Below, piece by piece: positions 16,654 through 24,584 of a stretch of DNA of 64,000 nt (position 1 is its first letter; each line of letters begins with the position of its first letter). The stretch lies in contig JAFYGB010000069.1 in assembly GCA_017543445.1 (NCBI GenBank), forward strand, positions 62,001 to 126,000, read 5' to 3'. This DNA comes from Lachnospiraceae bacterium (GTDB taxonomy: Bacteria; Bacillota; Clostridia; Lachnospirales; Lachnospiraceae). A program made the position numbers and the translations under genes. Under the pieces are notes generated by a model, which worked only from the letters and a program-made list of their open reading frames with translations, had not been told where the DNA came from and searched no databases.

Positions 16654-17943
16654 ATGAGCAATTATCGTTTTGAAACATTACAGTTACATGTAGGACAGGA
16701 AACAGCAGATCCGGCATCGGACTCCAGAGCCGTTCCGATCTACCAGACCACTTCCTATGTATTCCACAGCGCACAGCACGCTGCAGACCGTTTCAATCTT
16801 CGTGACGCGGGCAATATCTACGGAAGACTTACGAATTCCACACAGGGCGTGTTGGAAGAGCGTGTCGCAGCACTCGAGGGCGGCGTTGCAGCCCTGGCTG
16901 TATCTGCCGGCGCAGCAGCCGTTACCTATGCGGTACTGGCACTGGCACATGCAGGCGACAACATCGTAGCACAGGAGACCATCTACGGCGGCAGCTTCAA
17001 CCTGTTGGATAACACACTTCCTGCTTACGGCATCAAGACCAATTTCGTAAACATCCACGACCTGGCACAGGTCGAGGCAGCGATCGACGAGAATACTAAG
17101 GCGATCTTCATCGAGACACTCGGCAACCCGAACTCCGACATTCCGGATATCGACGCATTGGCCGCGATCGCGCACAAGCATAAGATCCCGCTCGTGATCG
17201 ATAATACATTCGGTACTCCGTTCCTGATCCGCCCGTTAGAGCACGGCGCAGACATCGTCGTTCACTCCGCAACGAAGTTCATCGGCGGACACGGAACCAC
17301 ACTCGGCGGCATCATCGTTGACGGCGGTAAGTTCGACTGGAAGGCTTCCGGCAAATTCCCGCAGTTCACGGAGCCGAACCCCAGCTACCACGGCGTTTCC
17401 TTTGTAGACGCTGTAGGCCCGGCTGCCTATGTGACCTATATCCGCGCGATCCTGCTTCGCGATACCGGCGCAGCGATCTCCCCGTTCAATGCATGGATCC
17501 TGCTCCAGGGTCTGGAAACACTGTCCCTGCGCTTAGAGCGCCATGCCGAGAACACCAAGAAAGTTATCGAATTCCTGGCAGTTCACCCGCTCGTAGAGAA
17601 GGTAAATCATCCTTCACTCGCAGACCATCCCGATCACGCGCTGTATCAGAAGTATTTCCCGAACGGCGGCGCATCGATCTTCACCTTCGACATCAAGGGC
17701 GGCAAGGATGAAGCTTATAAGTTCATCGATGGTCTGAAACTGTTCTCACTTCTGGCAAACGTTGCGGACGTGAAGAGCCTCGTGATCCATCCTTACGATA
17801 CAACACATGCAGAGATGACTCCGGAGCAGTTGGCAAAGGCGGGCATCAGCCAGAGCACGATCCGCCTCTCCATCGGTACTGAGCACATCGACGACATCCT
17901 CGCCGATCTGCAGGCCGGATTTGATGCAGTTGTAGCAAAGTAA
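16654..17943 (+). CDS. metY: O-acetyl-L-homoserine sulfhydrylase
   Basis: A 429-residue PLP enzyme of the Cys/Met-metabolism family. It makes homocysteine (or methionine) from O-acetylhomoserine and sulfide (or methanethiol). The PLP lysine is Lys208 in HSATKFIGGHG. Other family markers are YGRLTNSTQ, ETIYGGSF, ETLGNPNSD and VIDNTFGTPFL. The length of about 430 residues and the long insert around SYHGVSFVDAVGPAAYVTY fit the MetY rather than the shorter MetB/MetC branch. AGGAGG precedes the ATG by 9 bases. It appears monocistronic, with its own terminator. Confidence 0.93.
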   Translation: MSNYRFETLQLHVGQETADPASDSRAVPIYQTTSYVFHSAQHAADRFNLRDAGNIYGRLTNSTQGVLEERVAALEGGVAALAVSAGAAAVTYAVLALAHAGDNIVAQETIYGGSFNLLDNTLPAYGIKTNFVNIHDLAQVEAAIDENTKAIFIETLGNPNSDIPDIDALAAIAHKHKIPLVIDNTFGTPFLIRPLEHGADIVVHSATKFIGGHGTTLGGIIVDGGKFDWKASGKFPQFTEPNPSYHGVSFVDAVGPAAYVTYIRAILLRDTGAAISPFNAWILLQGLETLSLRLERHAENTKKVIEFLAVHPLVEKVNHPSLADHPDHALYQKYFPNGGASIFTFDIKGGKDEAYKFIDGLKLFSLLANVADVKSLVIHPYDTTHAEMTPEQLAKAGISQSTIRLSIGTEHIDDILADLQAGFDAVVAK

Positions 17944-17993
17944 TTCTCTTTTCGCCATTTGGAGAATCCTCAAAGTTATAATATGTTTCTGAC

Positions 17994-18030
17994 CGAAAGG
18001 CCGCAGGGTACGCCCTGCGGCCTTTCGCTT
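17994..18030 (+). terminator. Strong hairpin terminator after metY
   Basis: Perfect 15-bp arms CGAAAGGCCGCAGGG (17994-18008) and complement (18013-18027), loop TACG, followed by CTTGGGTTT. Confidence 0.75.
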
Positions 18031-18046
18031 GGGTTTCCGAATTACA

Positions 18047-18075
18047 TTGACAGGAAACGCTCCCGCGGGTATACT
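18047..18075 (+). promoter_or_regulatory. Promoter of the zinc-ribbon gene
   Basis: TTGACA (18047-18052) and TATACT (18070-18075) with a 17-base spacer, 40 bases before the ATG at 18115. Confidence 0.8.
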
Positions 18076-18114
18076 TCTACTAAGGGAAAAAGGATGCCCA
18101 GAAGGAGGTTCGAA

Positions 18115-18768
18115 ATGAGAAAGCAGACGACAGTGGAAGTGTTACTTGAAAAATGTCCGAGTTGCGGCGCAGCCCGCGTGGGTCAGGAAGCGACTTGTCA
18201 TTATTGCGGGTCTTCCATGATACAGACGAAGCGGATCATCGAGGAAGTTGAGGATCCGGAGCCTGCGTCTCCGGCAAAAAAGGATGATCGGCGCGTAGAC
18301 ATCATCTCGGATGTGGAGCCTAAGGAGGCAGGCGGTAGCAACGTCGTGGCATTCGCGTTTCTCGTCGTTTGGTGCATGGCGGCTTTTGGTATGGGCATTT
18401 TTGCTCTTTCTATGGGAGCCGGCCCGTTCTTTGCGATCATGCCCTTCGGGGTGGGCGTTGTCGGCATCATCATTGTGTTTACGAGCTTCCTGAAACCTGC
18501 AGGAGCATATAATAGGGTGTTCAGCCAGGGACGCGAGTATTCCGCGATCGTTCTCGGTTATGAGATGCGGCCGGTCACATTTACCTCTGGGGAAATGCAT
18601 TCGGTCCACAGTCTCTTGAAGACCCGCGTCAAGGTCCTGGCCGATATCGATGGAAGAGAGACTTGCATTTTGATAAATGCTCCGTCTTCGGTTTCGGAGC
18701 TTTCCCACCCGGTCGGCTGTCCGATCACGATCATCGGTCTGGGGAATGATTTTTTGATCAGAGAGTAG
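18115..18768 (+). CDS. Zinc-ribbon membrane protein, function unknown
   Basis: A 217-residue protein. The N-terminus has a zinc ribbon with two CxxC pairs (CPSCG and CHYCG, about residues 16-37). A charged linker follows, then two membrane helices (about 75-120) and a C-terminal beta-rich domain of about 85 residues (LKTRVKVLADIDGRETCILI, PVGCPITIIGLGNDF). Zinc ribbon plus membrane helices is a common design among uncharacterised Firmicutes proteins. AAGGAGG is 7 bases before ATG 18115. No operon partner: the next gene is decayed. Confidence 0.75.
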   Translation: MRKQTTVEVLLEKCPSCGAARVGQEATCHYCGSSMIQTKRIIEEVEDPEPASPAKKDDRRVDIISDVEPKEAGGSNVVAFAFLVVWCMAAFGMGIFALSMGAGPFFAIMPFGVGVVGIIIVFTSFLKPAGAYNRVFSQGREYSAIVLGYEMRPVTFTSGEMHSVHSLLKTRVKVLADIDGRETCILINAPSSVSELSHPVGCPITIIGLGNDFLIRE

Positions 18769-18788
18769 TATCCCCAAAACGAGGAAAT

Positions 18789-19552
18789 ATGAAAAAGAGA
18801 TATTGAACAGTATCGGCGCCAAACTAGCCGTGACAGATCGAGATCGCGCAATGATAGCGATTTCATATCACTGCCTTAGCCTGACGGATGTTTATTGGGT
18901 GAAACTGGATCGGGAAGATATTTCTTTCGATAAACTCAGCCTTTTTCGTAATTCTTTGTCCGGAGCGTTTGCAGATGTAAGTCTTCGCGGGAAACAACTC
19001 ACTATTCAGAATACACAACTATTGAAACCAGAGGATGTGTCCGGAGATGTCAGTACGTCCGGAGTAGCTCCTAAGGCGTGGATTCGGGACAATGAAGCGT
19101 TTTATTTGTTAAAAGATGGTGATGCGAGAGATGTTCAAGCGGAATTGTTGGCTTCACGTATCGTTTGCTGTTTTGACGTTAGGTGTGTAAAGTATGAGCC
19201 GTCGACCTATGACGGAGTGGAGGTGTCGAAGAGCCGAATCATTACTTCCGAAGATGAAAGCCTAGTTTCTATGGAATATATAGATATATACTGCGTTAAT
19301 CATGGATTGGATCGAGATGCGTTCGTTTTGCGTAAAGATGCATATTCTTACCACATGATGAATTTAGTGGATTATCTCGTGGGAAATACGGACCGCCATT
19401 GGGGAAACTGGGGCTTTTTGGTTGACAATCGGACCAATAAGTTACGAGGACTCAATCAGATCGCTGAAGTTGATCCGAGTTGGTTTGAAGATGCAGATGT
19501 CAGGGATATGTTTTTCCGCAGATTGACACTCCTGCGGGAAGTCGAGGGATAA
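18789..19552 (+). pseudogene. Decayed HipA-like (PI3K-fold) kinase gene
   Basis: The frame from TTG 18803 gives 249 residues that look like the HipA-type serine kinases of mobile DNA in Clostridia: CLSLTDVYWVK near the start, AWIRDNEAFYLLKDG, and the catalytic-loop motif NTDRHWGNWGFLVDNRTNK. Two defects are visible. ATG 18789 with GAGGAAAT upstream reads only MKKRY before TGA in a frame different from the rest, which suggests a lost start by frameshift. After DNRTNK the sequence jumps to RGLNQIAEVDP, so the segment carrying the metal-binding Asp (usually in a DFN-like motif) appears deleted. It is more AT-rich than its neighbours. Probably inactive remnant of an acquired gene. Confidence 0.6.
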
Positions 19553-19677
19553 TCATAGATTTATACAATTGAAAAAGTGTGCATTGCCCGTTCCAAATGT
19601 GTTGAAAACAAAGGAAACGGGTTTTGCTTTACGTGTAGGTAGAATAGAAAGTACCGATTTTTAAATAGAAAACTCCA

Positions 19678-19706
19678 TTGTATTTTCTGGGGTGTGTGAG
19701 TATAAT
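19678..19706 (+). promoter_or_regulatory. Promoter of the first MATE gene
   Basis: TTGTAT (19678-19683) and TATAAT (19701-19706), spacer 17, about 85 bases before ATG 19790. Confidence 0.7.
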
Positions 19707-19789
19707 ACGTTCATTGTGCGACGCAGACGCTAAGTACAATGTAGGAACGAAGCATAGGGAGTGTGCTTCTGACAAGGAAAAGAGAGATT

Positions 19790-21166
19790 ATGGAAGTATC
19801 ACAGAAAAAAACTAAGAAATCCTTTTTGATAAATGAGAAGACGCCGCTGATGCTGCTGGCGGGGCCGATGTTTTTGGAGATGTTCCTGAACATCCTGGTC
19901 AACAACATCGACACCATCATGCTCAGCCGTTATTCGGAAAACGCGCCGGGCGCGGTGGGCAATGCGAACCAGGTCCTGATGCTCATGATCCTGATGTTCA
20001 ACATCATCGCGACGGCAACGTCGGTCGTGGTGGCGCAGTACCTGGGCGCAAAACAGTATGACAAGATGAATACGATCTATTCGCTGGCCTTCGTGGTGAA
20101 CCTGGCCTTCGGCGTGTTCTGCAGTGTCCTCATCGTGGCTGCGAAAAACCCGATGCTGACGCTTTTGAAGGTACCGGAAAACATGCGCGAGAACGCATGC
20201 ATCTACATCAACATCGTCGGCGGCAGCCTGTTTTTGCAAGCGTGCTACAACGTTATGCTTCAGATCCTGCGCTGCAACGGCTACTCCAAAGTCGGCATGT
20301 ATATTTCGGTGGCGATCAACGTGATCAACATCGTGGGCAATTACCTCTTCCTGTATGGACCGCTGGCTTTTCTGAACCTGGGTGTTGCCGGCGTTGCGAT
20401 CTCGACCGCTGTGGCTCGTTTGGTAGCGCTCACGTCGGCGGTCATCTACTTCTACTGCAAGAAAGTCGGTAAGATCCAGCTGTCGAAGCTGCGTCCCTTC
20501 CCGGGAAGCCTTTTACTGCGTATGATCCGCGTGGGTCTGCCTTCCGCAGGCGAGAACATGTCCTATACCATTTACCAGATGGTCCTGCTTTCGTTCATCA
20601 ACCAGATGGGCGACGACGCCAGCAACACGCGAGCCCTGTGCAACACATTGATCGCATTTGCCATGGTATTTTCCAACTCGGCAGCGATGGCGACGCAGAT
20701 CATCACCGGCCATCTGGTCGGCGCCGGTAAGGAGGGCGCCGCCTATCGGCGCGTGTTCGCGACGCTTCGGCTGACGTTGCCCATAACGGTCGGCCTGGCC
20801 ACGGTCAACTGGCTCATCAGCCCGTGGACCATGCAGATCTTTGACTCGAACGAGACGGTGATCCATCTCGCGTTCTGGGTCATGTTCGTCGACATATTCA
20901 TCGAGATCGGGCGCTGCCTGAACATGACCTTCGTCAGCAGTCTGAAGGCCGCCGGCGACTATATGTTCCCGCTGTTCGTGGGCCTGCTTACGATGTGGCT
21001 GATCGGCGTTCCGATGGGTTACATCTGTGGCAATGTGATCGGCTTCGGCCTCGCGGGCGTCTTCATGGGCACCGCGTTTGACGAGTGCATCCGCGGCCTC
21101 ATCACCATGGCCCGCTGGCACAGCCGCAAGTGGACCGGAAAACGACTCGTGGAAGAAGATAAATAA
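19790..21166 (+). CDS. MATE-family efflux transporter
   Basis: A 458-residue membrane protein with about 12 helices in two MatE halves, exporting drugs or metabolites in exchange for Na+ or H+. The N-terminal helix carries LMLLAGPMFLEMFLNILVNNIDTIMLSRYS, quoted here as the family signature in two parts (GPMFLEMFLNILVNN; DTIMLSRYS). The second half has NMSYTIYQMVLLSFINQMG. The start at ATG 19790 is chosen over GTG 19763. Substrate is unknown. A terminator and then the 21-kb repeat island follow at once. Confidence 0.88.
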   Translation: MEVSQKKTKKSFLINEKTPLMLLAGPMFLEMFLNILVNNIDTIMLSRYSENAPGAVGNANQVLMLMILMFNIIATATSVVVAQYLGAKQYDKMNTIYSLAFVVNLAFGVFCSVLIVAAKNPMLTLLKVPENMRENACIYINIVGGSLFLQACYNVMLQILRCNGYSKVGMYISVAINVINIVGNYLFLYGPLAFLNLGVAGVAISTAVARLVALTSAVIYFYCKKVGKIQLSKLRPFPGSLLLRMIRVGLPSAGENMSYTIYQMVLLSFINQMGDDASNTRALCNTLIAFAMVFSNSAAMATQIITGHLVGAGKEGAAYRRVFATLRLTLPITVGLATVNWLISPWTMQIFDSNETVIHLAFWVMFVDIFIEIGRCLNMTFVSSLKAAGDYMFPLFVGLLTMWLIGVPMGYICGNVIGFGLAGVFMGTAFDECIRGLITMARWHSRKWTGKRLVEEDK

Positions 21167-21171
21167 ATGCA

Positions 21172-21202
21172 GAGGCAGGGCTCGACCCTGCCTCCATTTT
21201 TT
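21172..21202 (+). terminator. Intrinsic terminator of the first MATE gene
   Basis: GAGGCAGGG (21172-21180) pairs with CCCTGCCTC (21186-21194), loop CTCGA, followed by a T6 run. The repeat element begins in the last T. Confidence 0.85.
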
Positions 21203-21234
21203 GTGTCAATGGGGACGGTTCCATTTGACACATT
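21202..21234. repeat. Left terminal repeat of island 1
   Basis: Starts TGTGTCAATGGGGACGG and ends CCATTTGACACATT. It can fold on itself, since TGTGTCAA pairs with TTGACACA. Confidence 0.85.
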
Positions 21235-21261
21235 GAAGGTTGCGCGAGCGTTTAGAGGAAG

Positions 21262-21346
21262 GTATCACAACAAAAAGGTCCTGTCAAGGCCGGGCTGCCT
21301 GCGGCGGTGCTTCGTAGCCTTGACGGGGCCTTTTTTGTTGTGATAC
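21262..21346. repeat. H1 hairpin, copy 1
   Basis: Arms GTATCACAACAAAAAGG... (left, about 29 nt) and ...TTTTTTGTTGTGATAC (right) pair almost throughout, with inner CTGTCAAGGC/GCCTTGACGG. The loop (CGGGCTGCCTGCGGCGG and following) is shared with copies at 50628 and 51236. The A5/T6 tracts give it the look of a two-way terminator. Confidence 0.85.
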
Positions 21347-21357
21347 AGGGTGATCAA

Positions 21358-21394
21358 GGCTGATGTAAGCCGGCTTGCGCCGCTCACATCGGCC
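21358..21394. repeat. H2 hairpin, copy 1
   Basis: GGCTGATGTAAGCCGGC pairs with GCCGCTCACATCGGCC through GATGT/ACATC and GGC/GCC. Related copies are at 50723-50758 and 51188-51230. Confidence 0.65.
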
Positions 21395-21418
21395 GGAGGA
21401 TAAGAGAATAAGAGTTTT

Positions 21419-21676
21419 GTACCTAAAAGGGGGAGTTACGCCTGACTTAGGTACGAGTTGGACTTTGGCACTGCATTTGGATGCAAGCTGCTGTACCTAA
21501 GGGGAGGAGTTTTGGTCTGCTTATGTACAAGATGGATTTTGACACAGTATTCGGGAACAAACTTTCGTACCTAAGGAGGGGAGGTTAGGTTCGTTTAGGT
21601 ACAGGATGGGTTTTGACACAGTATTCGGGGACAAACTTTCGTACCTAAGAAGAGAAGTTAAGTCTCGTTTAGGTAC
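21419..21676. repeat. Tandem hairpin array, four units of 74-bp period
   Basis: GTACCTAA starts at 21419, 21493, 21567 and 21641. The matching TTAGGTAC (TTATGTAC in unit 2) starts at 21447, 21521, 21595 and 21669. Both series have exactly 74-bp spacing. Each 36-bp hairpin has an 8-bp stem and purine-rich loop. The 38-bp spacers share GACACAGTATTCGGG and ACAAACTTTC in units 2-3. Confidence 0.9.
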
Positions 21677-21790
21677 AAATTGACTTTGTGGTGGAGGACT
21701 GGCTTTGTCTTCAGCCCGATGGAGTCGGCGGAGGCCGGCTTTCCTCGGGGCGTGATACCCCCTCCCACTGGAGAGTTGCACAAATAGTGA

Positions 21791-21824
21791 ATGTGTCTAA
21801 CGGAACCGTCCCCATTGACACATT
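21791..21824. repeat. Right terminal repeat of island 1
   Basis: Reads ATGTGTCTAACGGAACCGTC then CCCATTGACACATT, the inverted orientation of the left end. Its TTGACA serves as the -35 box of the next gene. Confidence 0.85.
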
Positions 21825-21844
21825 TGGTTGGGAAATGGTATGAT
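21815..21844 (+). promoter_or_regulatory. Promoter of the Ig-repeat gene, -35 inside the repeat end
   Basis: TTGACA (21815-21820) is part of the right terminal repeat. TATGAT (21839-21844) is 18 bases on, in unique sequence. ATG follows at 21903. Confidence 0.65.
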
Positions 21845-21902
21845 GGAATACGTGTGCAAATAATGAATTCCCTGCGATGTGGGGAGAAAAACGGAGGATG
21901 AA

Positions 21903-24503
21903 ATGAGAAGAGGAAGAGAAGAAAAGAAACGATCATGGGCGCTTTCGTTGGCGGCGGTGATGGTTATGCTGGTCGTGATGGTGAACGTGTTCGCGGCAAA
22001 TGTGTGGGCGGACGGGGAGATAAAGATCACGTACCAGACGGCGGACATCAGTGCTTTGTGTGGCGATACCGTCGAGTTTAAGGTGGTGGCGACCGGAACC
22101 GGGACGTTGAACTACCAGTGGCAGTCGCGCAAGGGCTCGGATGCTGCATGGTCGAATTCCGCACTGACCGGGGCGAAGACACCGACGCTTACGATGACTG
22201 CGATCGGCGGCCTTTCGGGCTGGGACTTTCGTTGTGTCATAACGGATGAGTATGGACATAAGGAGTATTCGGAGACAGATAGATTGACCGTGTGGCCTGT
22301 CATTCAGAAGGCGCCGCAGGATGCGTATGTCGAGCCTGGAAATGTAGCGAAGTTTTCCGTGACGGCGGCAGGAGCGGGTCCGCTCACATATCAGTGGCAG
22401 TCACGCAAGGATTTTACCTGCGCATGGGCGAATTCCGGCCAGGCGGGGGCGAAAACGGCTACACTGTCGGTTTCGTCTTTAGCAGGTCTCAATGGCTGGC
22501 AGTTCCGTTGCGTAGTGACGGATAAAAACGGGCTGAAAGCCTATTCGAATTATGCGACATTGACCACGCAGTTTGCGATCACCTCGCTGCCTTCGGAGAA
22601 GAAGGCCACGGCGGGTACAACGGCGTATTTCCAGATCAAAGCGACTGGAAAAGCTCCGCTTACGTACCAGTGGCAGTCACGCAAGAATGCATCGAGTGCG
22701 TGGACGAACTCCGGACAGCAGGGAGCGAAGACGGCGACGCTGGCGGTGGCAACAAGCACCGGCCTGCACGGCTGGCAGTTCCGTTGTGTGGTGACCGATG
22801 GAAGTGGAAAGAAGAAGTACTCGAATGTCAGTACCTTGAATATCATTCCTACGATCACGGTGCAACCGAAGGATAAGACGGTCAAGGCAGGAAATACCGC
22901 GACATTTACCGTGGAAGCGACAGGGGCGGCACCGCTTAAGTACCAGTGGCAGTCGCGAAAGAATGCATCGAGTGAATGGACGAATTCCGGGCAGAGCGGC
23001 GCGAAAACGCAGACGCTCTCAGTAGCTTCGCTGGGCGGCTTAGATGGCTGGCAGTTCCGCTGCCTCGTGACCGATAAGAATGGCCAGACCGCTGCATCGG
23101 TTACCGTGACATTGACGGTGTTGCCGGCGATCACGATCGAGCCCCATGAAATATTTTCCGAAGCCGGATCGACGGGCGTTTTTTCGATAACGGCCGACGC
23201 CGCAGGCCCGCTTACGTACCAGTGGCAGTCACGTAAGGATATCACCTGTGCATGGACGAATTCCGGCCAGAGTGGTGCGAAGTCGAATCGACTTTCGGTG
23301 GCATCCCAAACGGGCCTGGATGGCTGGCAGTTCCGTTGTATCGTGACCGATCGAAACGGTAACAAAGCGTATTCAAACTATGCAGTTTTAAAATCCGTAT
23401 ATAAATTCGCGACGCAGCCGGTGAATACGAGGGCCGCGGCAGGTGATGTGGCCCGTTTCCAAGCTGTGGCGACGGGAGCTTCGCCGATCTGTTATCAGTG
23501 GCAAGCTCGTGAGAGTGCCTCGGGTACGTGGGCGGACTATTATACTTCGTCGACTCTTTCGTTCACTACGCGTAGCAATATGCACGGCTGGCAGTTCCGT
23601 TGCGTTGCCACCGATGCGAGCGGTAAAAAACTCTACTCAAATGTCGCAACGTTGTCTTTGTACCCGAGGTTCATCGACCATCCGAAAAGCAAAAGCGCGG
23701 AAGTGGGAGGGTATGCGAATTTCGGCGTTTACGTGCAGGGAAGTGAGACCTTGACCTATCGGTGGCAGGAGCGTAAGGATGCCTCTTCGCCGTGGGAAGA
23801 TTGCGACGAGATGGATGCGGATACGCGTGTCGTGCGGGTCAAGACGAGGGTCGAACGCCACAACTGGCAGTACCGCTGTATCGTGACGGATGGAAATGGT
23901 CAGAGTAATACTTCCGAGCCCGCGACATTGACCGTGCTTTCCGGAATCATCACACAGCCGAAAGAAATGGCGGTCGCTGTGGTGAATATGAAGTGCGAGT
24001 TAACTGTGAAAGCAGACGGTTTCGGCCCATTCCAGTATCAATGGGAGTATCAGGATGCCGGATCGGAAACTTGGATCGCTTTCGAGGAAGATAGTGCGAA
24101 GACCGACTCCTATCTTCACGTGATAAGTTTTGATGATATCGGAAGATCCTTCCGTTGCGCTGTCCGTGATGCAACCGGACGCACCATGTATTCGAAAAAT
24201 GTAAAATATAAGATCCTTCCGAGATTTATAAAAAATCCTGAGAGTGTAAAAGCGACGGTCGGCCAATCGGTCACATTTTCCGCAGAAGCTGGCGGTGAAG
24301 GCCCTCTGACCTACCAGTGGTATTATTATTCCCCGGCGATCGGAGAATGGAGACTCCTAGGCAGCGCGTCTACAGATAAAAAATCCATAGTGGTATTTGT
24401 AAGTGAGGATAAGGCGAACTACAAGTATCGCTGTGTGGTGACGGACGCAAACAATTTGACGTCGACCTCGACGGAAGCAACACTGACTTTGGTTCGGACG
24501 TAA
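21903..24503 (+). CDS. Secreted protein of nine Ig-like repeats
   Basis: An 866-residue exported protein. Residues 1-36 form a signal peptide (RRGREEKKR, hydrophobic core, likely cut after VWA). The rest is nine tandem Ig-like units of about 85-90 residues. Each has a PxxxxxxAG start, a YQWQSRKD strand, and a GWQFRCVVTD strand with paired aromatic/Cys positions. Units 1-5 are most alike; units 6-9 drift (YQWQARE, YRWQERK, YQWEYQD, YQWYYYS). One Cys per unit is typical, so a classical disulfide is not expected. No C-terminal anchor or sorting motif is seen, so it may be released or held by other means. GGAGG lies 5-9 bases before ATG 21903. Role unknown; adhesion or glycan binding is a guess. 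Confidence 0.85.
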   Translation: MRRGREEKKRSWALSLAAVMVMLVVMVNVFAANVWADGEIKITYQTADISALCGDTVEFKVVATGTGTLNYQWQSRKGSDAAWSNSALTGAKTPTLTMTAIGGLSGWDFRCVITDEYGHKEYSETDRLTVWPVIQKAPQDAYVEPGNVAKFSVTAAGAGPLTYQWQSRKDFTCAWANSGQAGAKTATLSVSSLAGLNGWQFRCVVTDKNGLKAYSNYATLTTQFAITSLPSEKKATAGTTAYFQIKATGKAPLTYQWQSRKNASSAWTNSGQQGAKTATLAVATSTGLHGWQFRCVVTDGSGKKKYSNVSTLNIIPTITVQPKDKTVKAGNTATFTVEATGAAPLKYQWQSRKNASSEWTNSGQSGAKTQTLSVASLGGLDGWQFRCLVTDKNGQTAASVTVTLTVLPAITIEPHEIFSEAGSTGVFSITADAAGPLTYQWQSRKDITCAWTNSGQSGAKSNRLSVASQTGLDGWQFRCIVTDRNGNKAYSNYAVLKSVYKFATQPVNTRAAAGDVARFQAVATGASPICYQWQARESASGTWADYYTSSTLSFTTRSNMHGWQFRCVATDASGKKLYSNVATLSLYPRFIDHPKSKSAEVGGYANFGVYVQGSETLTYRWQERKDASSPWEDCDEMDADTRVVRVKTRVERHNWQYRCIVTDGNGQSNTSEPATLTVLSGIITQPKEMAVAVVNMKCELTVKADGFGPFQYQWEYQDAGSETWIAFEEDSAKTDSYLHVISFDDIGRSFRCAVRDATGRTMYSKNVKYKILPRFIKNPESVKATVGQSVTFSAEAGGEGPLTYQWYYYSPAIGEWRLLGSASTDKKSIVVFVSEDKANYKYRCVVTDANNLTSTSTEATLTLVRT

Positions 24504-24521
24504 GGTTTCGCCATCCTGCTC

Positions 24522-24550
24522 TTGAAAAATCGGGTGAATGCGAGTAAACT
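24522..24550 (+). promoter_or_regulatory. Promoter of the double GNAT gene
   Basis: TTGAAA (24522-24527) and TAAACT (24545-24550) with a 17-base spacer, 35 bases before ATG 24585. Confidence 0.55.
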
Positions 24551-24584
24551 GTATAGAGAACGTATCGTAAAGTGAGGTACAGTT

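Larger units (their letters stand above)
21202..21824. mobile_element. Composite non-coding repeat element (island 1)
   Basis: A 623-bp element with no credible gene. Terminal inverted repeats of the GGGGACGGTTC family lie at 21202-21234 and 21791-21824. Inside, in order, are the hairpin H1 (21262-21346), hairpin H2 (21358-21394), four 36-bp hairpins at an exact 74-bp period (21419-21676), and a degraded right side that keeps GTGATACCCCCTCCCACT (21754-21771), the end of an inverted H1. The same order recurs at 50.6-51.5 kb. No target-site duplication is obvious at the ends. The element is taken as non-autonomous because it encodes no transposase. Confidence 0.75.

Noticed and set aside
21419..21676. 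Possible CRISPR array in island 1
   Set aside because: The 38-bp spacers share sequence, only four units exist and no cas genes are nearby. It is a tandem hairpin array.
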